DNA from: Candidatus Aminicenantota bacterium
GTDB lineage: Bacteria; Acidobacteriota; Aminicenantia; S016-38
Assembly: GCA_027068075.1 (NCBI GenBank)
Contig: JAMOUJ010000005.1
Location: forward strand, 588,162 to 652,161
Length of the DNA stretch: 64,000 bases
Direction: 5' to 3'
The notes under the pieces were generated by a model, which saw nothing but the letters and a program-made list of their open reading frames with translations, was not told where the DNA came from and ran no database searches. The position numbers and the translations under genes were made by a program. Positions 39,137 to 47,864 of this stretch are shown in pieces. Position 1 is the stretch's first letter. Each line of letters starts with the position of its first letter.

Positions 39137-40414
39137 CTAAAATAATATCCCGGAGTCCACCAGTTTTTTGCTGAATTTCCCCTTGAAGTAGTCCCTGTGT
39201 TCCTCAAAGATGGAGGCCTGTTGTTGGATGAGTTTTTCTGCCTCTTCCCAGGGTTTATCCATGACTTCTCTGGAGTATGCCGCCGTTCTCCCGAAGTAAA
39301 GGGGAACCATGATGTTGACGAGCCTTCTTCTGTTCCTGCTCCATGTCTGGTAGGTGGCGGCGAAATCGTATATTATCCTGGCCCACAACTGGGGAGGAAA
39401 CCTCAGGGGGTCCCCGGAGGCCCTTTCCAGATAACTCTGGGAAAGTCCTTCAAAGGCCCGGGCCGAGAGGATGGCCTTGTAGAAAGGTTCAAAATGCTTG
39501 AATCCCTCCATGAATTCCAGTTCCATTTTTTCCACGCTCACCCTGATGTCCTCCAGAGGTTTTTCCCTGGCCTCCGTGGGGAGTATGGGGACGGGTTCGG
39601 TTTCCTGTTTTTTCATCCAGGCTTCCTTGTATTCTCCTATCATGTAGAAGAGGGTGGAGACCACCTGGGTGAACATGGCGGAAAGGTCCTGGGCAGGGTC
39701 CTTGGCGTTGTGAACCTTGGTTCCCAGGTAGACCTGGGCGTATTTCCTTGCCTCGTGGATGGCAATAGAGGTCATCCAGATGTCTATCCCAAATTTCGCC
39801 ACATCGGTGTCCCACACATCCCGGGAGATGAAAAGTTCCGCCATCCTCCGGGTAAAGGAAAAATCACCTCCGATGGGCTGTCTTATGTCCTTGAAGAAAA
39901 CCGCCCTGGTCATGGGGTACACGATCATGTTCGTAATGGTGCCGTCAAATTTATGTCTTTTGTAAAAGGGCCATAGAAAGTCGTATCCATCCTTAAGGAC
40001 GGGTTCCCCCATGAATTTTATCCACTCCGGGGTTATGCTCCTGAGGTCCGAGTCCATAACCAGGATCGCCCTGGCGTTTAAACTCACGGCGGCCTCAAAG
40101 ATAGCCCTGAAGGATGTTCCCTTTCCAGGAATTCCCCGGTAGATTTCCACATGCTTCTCCACCGTGGAGGGAACCTCGGCCACCAGGGCGTTTTCCCGGG
40201 TGTTGTCGGTGGAGCCTCCGTCGGAGACGAAGATGGCGGTTTTTAGATCCCTGTAGTACCTGTGGAGTCCTACGCCGGCCTGGGTTATCACATAGCCCAC
40301 CGTGTCCTCGTTGTTGTAGGTGGGAATCCCCACCAGGATGTCCACCTCCTTTATTCTGCTGAGCCATTTTAGGGTTCTTTCCCGAAGGGCCGTGGAATAC
40401 TTTTTAAAGGGCAT
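39137..40414 (-). CDS. GT-A glycosyltransferase, GT81/glucosyl-3-phosphoglycerate synthase-like
   Basis: VGIPTYNNEDTVGYVI, SDGGSTDNT, GKGTSFRAIFEAA, MDSDLRSITPEWI, QPIGGDFSFTRRMAE. Confidence 0.82.
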   Translation of the reverse strand: MPFKKYSTALRERTLKWLSRIKEVDILVGIPTYNNEDTVGYVITQAGVGLHRYYRDLKTAIFVSDGGSTDNTRENALVAEVPSTVEKHVEIYRGIPGKGTSFRAIFEAAVSLNARAILVMDSDLRSITPEWIKFMGEPVLKDGYDFLWPFYKRHKFDGTITNMIVYPMTRAVFFKDIRQPIGGDFSFTRRMAELFISRDVWDTDVAKFGIDIWMTSIAIHEARKYAQVYLGTKVHNAKDPAQDLSAMFTQVVSTLFYMIGEYKEAWMKKQETEPVPILPTEAREKPLEDIRVSVEKMELEFMEGFKHFEPFYKAILSARAFEGLSQSYLERASGDPLRFPPQLWARIIYDFAATYQTWSRNRRRLVNIMVPLYFGRTAAYSREVMDKPWEEAEKLIQQQASIFEEHRDYFKGKFSKKLVDSGILF

Positions 40415-41435
40415 TTTTTTCCTCCTTAAAAGAGAATTGTATGTAATGCTCTCCCTGGGAAGAGCACCAGTGTTTCTTCAAATCCACGGAGGTGGGGGAA
40501 ATCTCCAGCCTTCTTTTCCCGCCTATTTTCGGAGAGTGGACCAGATAGAGTTCGTTCAAAAGGCCTTCATCCGCCAGACTACCCATCAGGGATGGGCCGC
40601 CTTCCACCAGGACGGAGATTATCTCCCTTTCGGCCAGTTGTCTTAGAACCTCCCGGAGGGATAGTTTTCCCTCCTTTCCTGGTATTCTGACGATTTCCGC
40701 CTGGGGATTGTCAAAGGGTTTTGGGGAGGAGGTAAAAATCAGCACCGGGTCCCCGGTGGTAAAGAGTCTGGCCCGGTAAGGGGTTCTTAGATAGGAGTCC
40801 AGAATTATTTTAACGATTTTTTTCCCCTTAAACCGGGGATGGCGTATGTTCAGCAGTGGGTCGTCCTTCAGGACGGTGTTTATACCCACCATTATCCCCA
40901 TGTGGTTTGCCCTCAACCAGTGGGCGAAGAGAAGCGCCTGGGGCGAGGATATGTATTTTTCCTTCCAGACGGTGGCTCCGTCCGCCGTCAGGGCCATTTT
41001 GCCCGTAAGCCATGGTTTGCCCCGGCGGTGGAAGTGGAGGAAGGCCCTGTTTAGTTCCTCCGCCTCCCTGGCCAGAACCCCCACCCGGACCTCAATGCCC
41101 CTGGAGCGGAGAAATTCTATTCCCCTGCCGTTTACCCGGGGATTCGGGTCCTGGACGGCCACCACCACCCTCCTTATGCCCGCCCTCCATATGGCCTGAC
41201 AGCAGGGTGGTGTTTTGCCCTGGTGGCAACAGGGCTCCAGGTTAACATAGAGGGTGGCTCCCCGGGCCCGCTCTCCGGCCCTCTCCAGGGCCACCGCCTC
41301 GGCGTGGGGAAGGCCGAAGCCCCTATGATATCCCGTGGAGACTATCCGTCCTTCCTTCACCACCACCGCTCCCACCATGGGGTTGGGGTGGGTCCTTCCC
41401 ATTCCCTTTCTGGCCAGGGAAAGGGCGAGCCTCAT
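40404..41435 (-). CDS. ribD: Bifunctional riboflavin deaminase/reductase
   Basis: GRTHPNPMVGAVVV, HAEAVAL, CCHQGKTPPCCQAI, VLVEGGPSLMGSL; start at MRLALSLA or TTG 41450. Confidence 0.93.
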   Translation of the reverse strand: MRLALSLARKGMGRTHPNPMVGAVVVKEGRIVSTGYHRGFGLPHAEAVALERAGERARGATLYVNLEPCCHQGKTPPCCQAIWRAGIRRVVVAVQDPNPRVNGRGIEFLRSRGIEVRVGVLAREAEELNRAFLHFHRRGKPWLTGKMALTADGATVWKEKYISSPQALLFAHWLRANHMGIMVGINTVLKDDPLLNIRHPRFKGKKIVKIILDSYLRTPYRARLFTTGDPVLIFTSSPKPFDNPQAEIVRIPGKEGKLSLREVLRQLAEREIISVLVEGGPSLMGSLADEGLLNELYLVHSPKIGGKRRLEISPTSVDLKKHWCSSQGEHYIQFSFKEEKNAL

Positions 41436-41442
41436 GAAATGT

Positions 41443-42291
41443 TCATCCAAATACGGCCTCCAGAAAGGCGGTGGGTTCAAAGGGGACCAGGTCCTCCATG
41501 CCCTCCCCCGTTCCCACGAAGAGGACGGGAATTTTGAGTTTCTCCACGATGGGGACCACCGCTCCTCCCCGGGCGGTTCCATCCAGTTTTGTCATTATCA
41601 GCCCGTCCACCTCCATGGCCCTGGAGAACTCCCGGGCCTGGGCTATGGAATTCTGGCCTATGGTTGCGTCCAGCACCAGGATTACCGTGGGTTTTCTTCC
41701 CGATGCCTTCTCCACCGCCCCCTTGATTTTCACCGCTTCCTTCATCAAGTTCTCCCTGGTGTGGAGCCTTCCGGCGGTGTCAATTATTATGTAGTCGTAG
41801 GGCTTACGCGAGGCTTCGTAGGCCACGGCGGCGGGGTCGGAATAGCCGGTGGGAGAAAAGAAGTCCACCTCCACCGCCTCCGCCAGTTTCTGGAGTTGTT
41901 GGCTGGCCGCCGGCCGGAAGGTGTCCGCCGCCACCAGGAGGACGCTTCCTTTTTCTTTCAATCTCAGGGCAAGTTTGCCGCAGGTGGTGGTCTTCCCGCT
42001 TCCGTTGACCCCCACCATCAGGATTATCTTCGGAGGAGAAAGGGCCGGGGCCGGGTACTGAGAGAGAATTTCCTTTATCCTCACCTTCAGGGCGGATTTT
42101 AAGCCCATGGTTTCCCCTCCCATTTCTTTCCTCAGGGAGGCGAGGAGTTCCTGGGTGAATTGGGGACCGAAATCCGCAAGGAGGAGGGCTTCCTCGGCGT
42201 CTTCCCAGGAAAAAACTCTCCCTTCCAGGAGGGAAAGGTTTTCCCTGGTCTTCCTCAGGGCTTTTTTCAAAAGAGAAAGGCTTTTTTTCAT
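41443..42291 (-). CDS. ftsY: Signal recognition particle receptor
   Basis: MVGVNGSGKTTTCGKLA, DTFRPAASQQL, DTAGRLHTRENLM, TKLDGTARGG. The track extension to 42357 translates the tRNA-His gene. Confidence 0.95.
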   Translation of the reverse strand: MKKSLSLLKKALRKTRENLSLLEGRVFSWEDAEEALLLADFGPQFTQELLASLRKEMGGETMGLKSALKVRIKEILSQYPAPALSPPKIILMVGVNGSGKTTTCGKLALRLKEKGSVLLVAADTFRPAASQQLQKLAEAVEVDFFSPTGYSDPAAVAYEASRKPYDYIIIDTAGRLHTRENLMKEAVKIKGAVEKASGRKPTVILVLDATIGQNSIAQAREFSRAMEVDGLIMTKLDGTARGGAVVPIVEKLKIPVLFVGTGEGMEDLVPFEPTAFLEAVFG

Positions 42292-42299
42292 AAAAAAAG

Positions 42300-42372
42300 G
42301 GTGAGCGAGGGGATTTGAACCCCCAACCCTTGGATCCACAGTCCAATGCTCTGCCATTGAGCTACGCTCACC
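42300..42372 (-). tRNA. tRNA-His(GUG)
   Basis: Minus: G-1 GTGAGCG TA GCTC AATGGCA GAGC ... TTGGA-CTGTGGA-TCCAA ... GGGGTTCAAATCCCC CGCTCAC C73; anticodon GTG; encoded G-1:C73; CCA not encoded. Confidence 0.96.
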
Positions 42373-42385
42373 ACATCTGAACTAT

Positions 42386-42414
42386 ATTTTATAATAGATC
42401 TCCTTTTAAATCAA
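42386..42414 (-). promoter_or_regulatory. tRNA-His/ftsY promoter TTGATT-17-TAAAAT
   Basis: + strand ATTTTA 42386-42391 and AATCAA 42409-42414. Confidence 0.6.
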
Positions 42415-42490
42415 CGGAGGATTCGGGTGGTTTCCAGGGTTGTACCTTGAAAAGAGTAGGAGGAATTAGGATAATTACCCGGGAGGCGAG

Positions 42491-43363
42491 ATGAAATTAG
42501 GAATTGCCCTGGGAGCCGGGAGTGCCAAGGGGCTGGCCCACATAGGGATACTTCAGGTTCTGGAAGAGGCGGGGATAAAGCCCGAGGTGGTGACGGGAAC
42601 CAGTATGGGGGCCGTCATCGGCGGATTTTACGCATCGGGGCTCAGCCTGGACAAAATGGAAGATATGGCCACCTCCATAACCAAGGAGGAGGTTAAAAAA
42701 CTTCTTCCCCGGAGACCTTCCCTCACCCACTTGGTGGACAACCACAGGATAAAGAAACTTTTTCGCAGGGTCCTGGGAAACCAGAGGATAGAAGCACTTC
42801 CCGTAAAGTTTGGCTGCGTGGCCACCGATATTCTTTCCGGGCGGAAGGTCCACTTCACCTCCGGCCCCATGGTGGATGCCCTTCTTGCCAGTTCGGCCAT
42901 TCCCGGATTTTTCCCGGCGGTCAAAATGAAAAACACTTATCTGGTGGACGGGGGCGTGGTGGATCCCATTCCGGTGGAACTGGCCAGGTCCCTGGGGGCC
43001 GATTTCGTGGTGGCAGTTAATGTAATGAACTGGAAAGCCCGGAGGGCGGAGGAGGAAGAACCGGAGGAGGAGGGTAATTTCGCAGAGAAGGTAAAACGGG
43101 CCATTTTAAAACTCGTCGTGGGGGAGGAGAAGGGACCGCCCCACATACTCAGCACCTTCCTCTATGTGGTGGATATAATGCAGGAGCAGATCGTCCGGTC
43201 CAAACTGAAAATTACATCCCCGGATTTTCTCATCCATGTGGACACCTCGGATTTTTCCTCCAACGAGTACTACAGGGCCCGGGAGATAATTGCGCGGGGC
43301 AGGGAGGTGGGGAAGAGGATGATAGGTTATCTTGAATACCTTATAAAAAGATTCCCGAGGTGA
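42491..43363 (+). CDS. Patatin-like phospholipase (RssA-type)
   Basis: GIALGAGSAKGLAHIGILQVLEEAG, GTSMGAVIGGFYA (GxSxG), LVDGGVVDPIPV. Confidence 0.94.
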   Translation: MKLGIALGAGSAKGLAHIGILQVLEEAGIKPEVVTGTSMGAVIGGFYASGLSLDKMEDMATSITKEEVKKLLPRRPSLTHLVDNHRIKKLFRRVLGNQRIEALPVKFGCVATDILSGRKVHFTSGPMVDALLASSAIPGFFPAVKMKNTYLVDGGVVDPIPVELARSLGADFVVAVNVMNWKARRAEEEEPEEEGNFAEKVKRAILKLVVGEEKGPPHILSTFLYVVDIMQEQIVRSKLKITSPDFLIHVDTSDFSSNEYYRAREIIARGREVGKRMIGYLEYLIKRFPR

Positions 43364-43376
43364 TAAAATACCCTGT

Positions 43377-44159
43377 ATGGAAAAAAAGGGTTTTCTGGAA
43401 TCCCTGGGGGAGAAGGGCATAAATTTCTTCGTGGCCGTTTACGAAGCGGCGGTTTTATTCGCAGAAACCCTGAAGCAACTTCCCAGAATTTATTTCTACA
43501 GAAGGCAGATTATAGAGCAGTTCTACTCCCTTACGGTTTCCACCCTTCCCGTAACCAGCCTCATTGCCATTTTTATAGGCCTCGGCTCTACGGTTCAGGG
43601 GACCTATCAGACCTCAGCCCTCACCCCCCGGTATTTTACCGCCAATGTGATCTTTAAGAGCACCATAATAGAACTAACCCCTATCGTTTTGAGCCTGGTC
43701 CTGGCGGGCAAAATCGGGGGCTCCCTGGCGGCAGAGATCGGGAGCATGAAGGTTTCCGAGCAGATAGATGCCTTGGAGACCCTTTCCTTGGACCCGGTGG
43801 GATTTCTGGTGATGCCCAGGGTGCTTGCGGGGATAATAATGCTTCCGGTAATGACCATATTCGCCAATTTCCTGGCCATCTTCTCTTCCTTTCTCATGTC
43901 CACCGCGGTCCTTCACTGGATAAACCCCGGAGAGTATGTTTCGGGGATGAAGATGGGGTTCAAGGCCTTTGAACTTTACTTCGGGAATTTTATAAAACCC
44001 TCCATCTACGGCTTCATAATAACCTTCAGCGGAAGTTTCTTCGGCCTCAGAACCAGGGGAGGAGCCAAGGGCGTGGGGATAGCCTCCACCACCTCGGTGG
44101 TGGTCTCCGCCGTCCTCATAGTGATCCTTGACTATTTTCTGGGGGAACTTTTGCTATGA
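43377..44159 (+). CDS. mlaE: Phospholipid/lipid transport ABC permease
   Basis: TVQGTYQTSALTPR, ELTPIVLSLVLAGKIGGSLAAEIGSMKVSEQIDALETLSLDPVGFLVMPRVLA. Confidence 0.93.
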   Translation: MEKKGFLESLGEKGINFFVAVYEAAVLFAETLKQLPRIYFYRRQIIEQFYSLTVSTLPVTSLIAIFIGLGSTVQGTYQTSALTPRYFTANVIFKSTIIELTPIVLSLVLAGKIGGSLAAEIGSMKVSEQIDALETLSLDPVGFLVMPRVLAGIIMLPVMTIFANFLAIFSSFLMSTAVLHWINPGEYVSGMKMGFKAFELYFGNFIKPSIYGFIITFSGSFFGLRTRGGAKGVGIASTTSVVVSAVLIVILDYFLGELLL

Positions 44160-44884
44160 TCCGAATAAGGGACCTGTGGAAGAGGTTTGAGGATAAGGAG
44201 GTGTTGAAGGGTGTAAATCTCAGCATTGAGGACGGTCAGACCACCGTTATCCTGGGGCCCAGCGGGCAGGGGAAAACCGTTCTTCTGAAAACCCTGGTGG
44301 GGCTTTTGAAGCCGGATCGGGGGGAAGTGTTGGTAGACGGAGAGGACATAGTCCGGGTCCCCAGAAAAAGGCTCTTTGAGATAAGGAAGAAGTTTTCCTT
44401 CGTGTTCCAGGGAGGGGCCCTCTTTGATTTTCTCACCGTTAAGGAGAATGTAGGCCTTTTTCTCCGGATGCATACCAGGATGAAGGAGGAAGAGATAGAT
44501 GCGAAGGTGAGGGAAGCACTGAAGGTGGTGGGGCTTTCCGGCACCGAAAACCTTTATCCCGAGGAACTGAGCGGTGGAATGAAGAAAAGGGTGGCCATAG
44601 CCAGGGCCGTGGTTTCCTCTCCGAAGTACATTTTGTACGACGAGCCCACCACCGGACTGGATAGGACCAATGCCCGGGCCGTCAACAATTTAATAAATAA
44701 ATTGAAGGACCAGTACGGCGTAACCTCCGTGGTGGTCACCCACGACATAGAATGCATGGAAACCGTGGCGGACAAGGTGGCTCTGCTGAAGGAGGGAAAG
44801 ATGTTCTTCGTGGGGAAGAAGGAAGAGGTGGAGGAAAAATATCTGGATTATCTATACAAACTGGAGGAGTCCTATGGAATATAA
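44156..44884 (+). CDS. mlaF: Lipid transport ABC ATPase
   Basis: GPSGQGKTVLLKTLVG, EELSGGMKKRVAIARAVVSSPKYILYDEPTTGLD. Confidence 0.95.
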   Translation: MIRIRDLWKRFEDKEVLKGVNLSIEDGQTTVILGPSGQGKTVLLKTLVGLLKPDRGEVLVDGEDIVRVPRKRLFEIRKKFSFVFQGGALFDFLTVKENVGLFLRMHTRMKEEEIDAKVREALKVVGLSGTENLYPEELSGGMKKRVAIARAVVSSPKYILYDEPTTGLDRTNARAVNNLINKLKDQYGVTSVVVTHDIECMETVADKVALLKEGKMFFVGKKEEVEEKYLDYLYKLEESYGI

Positions 44885-45746
44885 GAAAATGGCATCCATA
44901 TTCGGGGCGGCAATTTTTTCGGCCCTTTTCATTTTTTTCGTTACCGTCATATGGCTGGCGGAAAGCCGCATCTTTTTCACCAGGGATTACATAGTCTACA
45001 TTGAATTCAAAGATGTCTCCGGCCTCAAGAGGATGTCTCCGGTTTTCATGAGAGGCTACAAGATAGGATGGGTCAAAGGGGTGAAGTTTGAAAAGGACCA
45101 TGTGCTGGTCAGGGCGGATATTAACAAGCATTATCCCATCCCCCGGGGCTCCCGGGCAGAGATCTTCGCTCTGAACATCCTGGGAGAAAAGGCCATAAGG
45201 ATAATTCCACCGCCTCCTCCCCATACATCTTACCTTTCCAACCGGGATAGGATGGTGGGGGTTAACAAGGACATCATGTTTGAGGCCCAGGCCCTCCTTG
45301 GTAAACTCAGGAAACCCCTGGAGGAGAACTTTCCTATGGTGGTAGACAGGGTTTATTCAATCCTGAACAATGTGAATTCTCTCCTTGGCAACCTCAAGGC
45401 CCAGGTGGCGAATTCCCGGGCCAGGGAAAGCATTGAGAAACTCGGGAGGGCCGCCGAGGCCTTCAGAAAACTGGTGGAAGAAAACCGGGGAGAATTGGGG
45501 GCGGACCTTAAACAACTTCAGGAGACTTTGAAGGCTATTCAGGATGCTTCCCAACAGATGAAGGCCGCCGCGGAGAACCTCAATAAAACCCTGGATTCTC
45601 TTAACAGGGGGCAGGGAACCGCCGGGGCTTTATTGAAGGAAAGGCAACTTCTGGATAGGACCGAAAAACTCCTGGAGGAATTGGAAGCCCTGATCCAGGA
45701 CATCAGAAAAAACCCCAAAAAATACTTTAAGTTGTCCATATTTTAA
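44874..45746 (+). CDS. mlaD: MCE-domain lipid-binding protein
   Basis: N-terminal TM, VYIEFKDVSGLKRMSPVFMRGYKIGWVKGVKF MCE domain, C-terminal coiled coil. Confidence 0.92.
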   Translation: MEYKKMASIFGAAIFSALFIFFVTVIWLAESRIFFTRDYIVYIEFKDVSGLKRMSPVFMRGYKIGWVKGVKFEKDHVLVRADINKHYPIPRGSRAEIFALNILGEKAIRIIPPPPPHTSYLSNRDRMVGVNKDIMFEAQALLGKLRKPLEENFPMVVDRVYSILNNVNSLLGNLKAQVANSRARESIEKLGRAAEAFRKLVEENRGELGADLKQLQETLKAIQDASQQMKAAAENLNKTLDSLNRGQGTAGALLKERQLLDRTEKLLEELEALIQDIRKNPKKYFKLSIF

Positions 45747-46598
45747 GTGAAGATTCTGGATGCCTACAGGAATTTTTTGCTTTCCCGGGGCTTTTCCCGC
45801 AACACCATGGACGGTTATCTCCGGGATGTGGAAAGGTTCCTCAGGTTTTGCCGCAATTACAGCGATAAAAAATGTTTAAGAGATTTTGTGAGGGAAATTT
45901 CCCCCCTCCTTTCCCCCCGTTCCTACGCCAGGATGATCTCCTCCCTCCGCTCCTTCTTTAACTTCCTGATGGTTACCGAGAGGATAGAGGAAGACCTCAC
46001 CCCCACCCTGACCCTGCCGAAAATTCCCCCTTCCATCCCCCGTTTCCTTACCCACGAAGAGGTGGAGAGGCTCATGGAGGCCGTGATGGGGGATAAGGCG
46101 GAGAAGATAAGGGATAGGGCCATGCTGGAACTTCTTTACGCAACGGGGATGAGGGTATCCGAACTGGTAAACCTCAGGCTGGAGGACCTGGACCTTCAGG
46201 AACGATTTGTGAAGGTGAAGGGAAAGGGGGACAAGGAAAGGGTGGTTCCCTTCAGCCGCAGGGCTTCCATGTGGTTGAGGCACTACCTGGAAAAAAGGGA
46301 GGAAATTTGCGATAAGCCCTCCCCTTTTCTTTTCCTTACCAGGCGATGTCGCCCCATGACCAGGCAGGGGTTCTGGAAAAAAATAAAGGCCTATGCGGAA
46401 AAAGCCGGTCTGAAAGAGCAGGTGTGGCCTCATATCCTGAGGCACACCTTCGCCACCCACATGCTGGAGGCCGGGGCGGACCTAAGGATCATTCAGGCCA
46501 TTCTGGGCCACGCTTCCCTCACCACCACACAGATATACACTCATGTGGACCTGGCCCGTCTGAGGAGCGTCTACGACAAGTACCATCCCAGGGCTTGA
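45747..46598 (+). CDS. xerD: Tyrosine recombinase XerC/XerD-like
   Basis: ATGMRVSELVNLRLEDLDL, HILRHTFATHMLEAGADLRIIQAILGHASLTTTQIYTHVD; GTG start immediately after the mlaD stop. Confidence 0.9.
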   Translation: MKILDAYRNFLLSRGFSRNTMDGYLRDVERFLRFCRNYSDKKCLRDFVREISPLLSPRSYARMISSLRSFFNFLMVTERIEEDLTPTLTLPKIPPSIPRFLTHEEVERLMEAVMGDKAEKIRDRAMLELLYATGMRVSELVNLRLEDLDLQERFVKVKGKGDKERVVPFSRRASMWLRHYLEKREEICDKPSPFLFLTRRCRPMTRQGFWKKIKAYAEKAGLKEQVWPHILRHTFATHMLEAGADLRIIQAILGHASLTTTQIYTHVDLARLRSVYDKYHPRA

Positions 46599-46622
46599 CT
46601 TAACGATTTTTTAGTATATAAT
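46595..46622 (+). promoter_or_regulatory. Promoter TTGACT-16-TATAAT, -10 ends 7 nt before ATG 46630
   Basis: TTGACT 46595-46600; TATAAT 46617-46622. Confidence 0.75.
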
Positions 46623-46629
46623 AAAATTT

Positions 46630-46962
46630 ATGATTGATGAGAAAATGAGAAAAATTCTTCAGTTACAGGCGGACATCTGTAGCGCTTTGTCCAATGTAAC
46701 CAGGCTGGAAATTATTTTCCTTCTGAGGGAGGGGGAGAAGACGGTGTCGGAACTTTCCCTGGAGTTGGGAGTTTCCATGTCCAACCTTTCTCAGCATTTG
46801 AGAATATTGAAGGAGAAGGGACTGGTGAAGTTCAGCAAAAGGGGACAGCACATATATTACTCTCTGGCCCATTCCTCGGTGGAAAACATTTGCAACAGCA
46901 TGAGGCAGATAGTCAAGGAGAACCTGGAGACCATCCTATCCCTCAGGCCCTCCAACCTCTGA
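46630..46962 (+). CDS. ArsR-family transcriptional regulator
   Basis: SNVTRLEIIFLLREGEKTVSELSLELGVSMSNLSQHLRILKEKGLVKFSKRGQHIYYSL wHTH; lacks the ELCVCDL Cys metal site. Confidence 0.93.
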   Translation: MIDEKMRKILQLQADICSALSNVTRLEIIFLLREGEKTVSELSLELGVSMSNLSQHLRILKEKGLVKFSKRGQHIYYSLAHSSVENICNSMRQIVKENLETILSLRPSNL

Positions 46963-46970
46963 GGTGGCGT

Positions 46971-47471
46971 TCACACCCGGGATAATTGTTTGCGGAGTTT
47001 TTTCAGCGCCAGTCGTCTCTTCAAGGGAGTTAGTCTGTCTATAAAGAGTACTCCGTCCAGGTGGTCCACCTCGTGGCAGAATACTCTGGCTAAAAGACCT
47101 TCCGCCTCAATTTCCCTCTCCTTTCCTTCCAGGTCATAGCCCTTTACCAGAACGCGGAAGGGCCTTTCCACCATCTCGCTTATTCCGGGTACGCTGAGGC
47201 AGGCCTCTTCGTCCAGGTCCTGCCCTTCCTTTTCCTGGATAACGGGGTTCACCAGGATGAAAAGTTTTGAAGGGTCTTCCCCCACGGTTAGGTCCACGGT
47301 GATGAGTCTCAGGGAGTAGCCCACCTGGGGGGCAGCCAGTCCTATGCCCGGAGCGTCGTACATGGTTTCCACCATGGCCCGGGCCAATTCCACCACCTCA
47401 CCGTTTATGTCTTTTATTTCCTGGGCCCTTTCCCTCAGAACCTTCTCGCCGTATTTTTTTATCTCCAGCAT
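46971..47471 (-). CDS. def: Peptide deformylase
   Basis: GIGLAAPQVG, EEACLSVPG, CHEVDHLDGVLF. Confidence 0.96.
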   Translation of the reverse strand: MLEIKKYGEKVLRERAQEIKDINGEVVELARAMVETMYDAPGIGLAAPQVGYSLRLITVDLTVGEDPSKLFILVNPVIQEKEGQDLDEEACLSVPGISEMVERPFRVLVKGYDLEGKEREIEAEGLLARVFCHEVDHLDGVLFIDRLTPLKRRLALKKLRKQLSRV

Positions 47472-47517
47472 GGGAATATTTTACCACCACCTTGCCCCTT
47501 TGTAGTAAAATATGTAT

Positions 47518-47652
47518 ATGAGGAAAATTGTCATCTTTCTTCTTCTCTTCATCCTGATCTTTCTGGCCATAGTCCTGGGACTGGACTTTAAGCCTTCCAG
47601 GGAAAGCGCTGCCCTTCTCAGTTTCGTCCTCGCTTTCCTTTCGGGAACCTGA
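47518..47652 (+). CDS. Small (44 aa) membrane protein, possibly LapA-like
   Basis: MRKIVIFLLLFILIFLAIVLGLDFKPSRESAALLSFVLAFLSGT; not in the ORF track; TAAAAT 6 nt upstream; 2 nt before tatA. Confidence 0.65.
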   Translation: MRKIVIFLLLFILIFLAIVLGLDFKPSRESAALLSFVLAFLSGT

Positions 47653-47654
47653 GA

Positions 47655-47864
47655 ATGTTCGGTCTGGGCTGGCAGGAACTCCTTCTTATCTTCTTTATAG
47701 CCCTGCTAATTTTTGGCCCCAAGAAACTCCCGGAGATCGGGCGGTCCATCGGTAGGGCCATCGCTGAGTTCAGGAAGAGTTCCGAACACCTGAAGGAAGA
47801 GATTGAGAAGGCGGTGGAGGAGAAGGAGCCCGAGCCGGTAGATGAAGAAAAAAAAGCAGGATGA
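47655..47864 (+). CDS. tatA: Twin-arginine translocase subunit TatA/TatB
   Basis: MFGLGWQELLLIFFIALLIFGPKKLPEIGRSIGRAIAEFRKS. Confidence 0.94.
   Translation: MFGLGWQELLLIFFIALLIFGPKKLPEIGRSIGRAIAEFRKSSEHLKEEIEKAVEEKEPEPVDEEKKAG

Noticed and set aside
42255-42300. tRNA-His T-arm plus U7 as an intrinsic terminator/attenuator
   Set aside because: The U tract is separated from the hairpin by the acceptor strand and ftsY lacks another promoter, so termination there is not supported.
42292-42357. 5' extension of ftsY in the ORF track
   Set aside because: Translates tRNA-His (AEHWTVDPRVGGSNPLAHPFF).
46595-46630. AT-rich stretch after xerD considered as a dif-like recombination site
   Set aside because: No convincing 11-6-11 inverted arm structure; better explained as the ArsR gene promoter.
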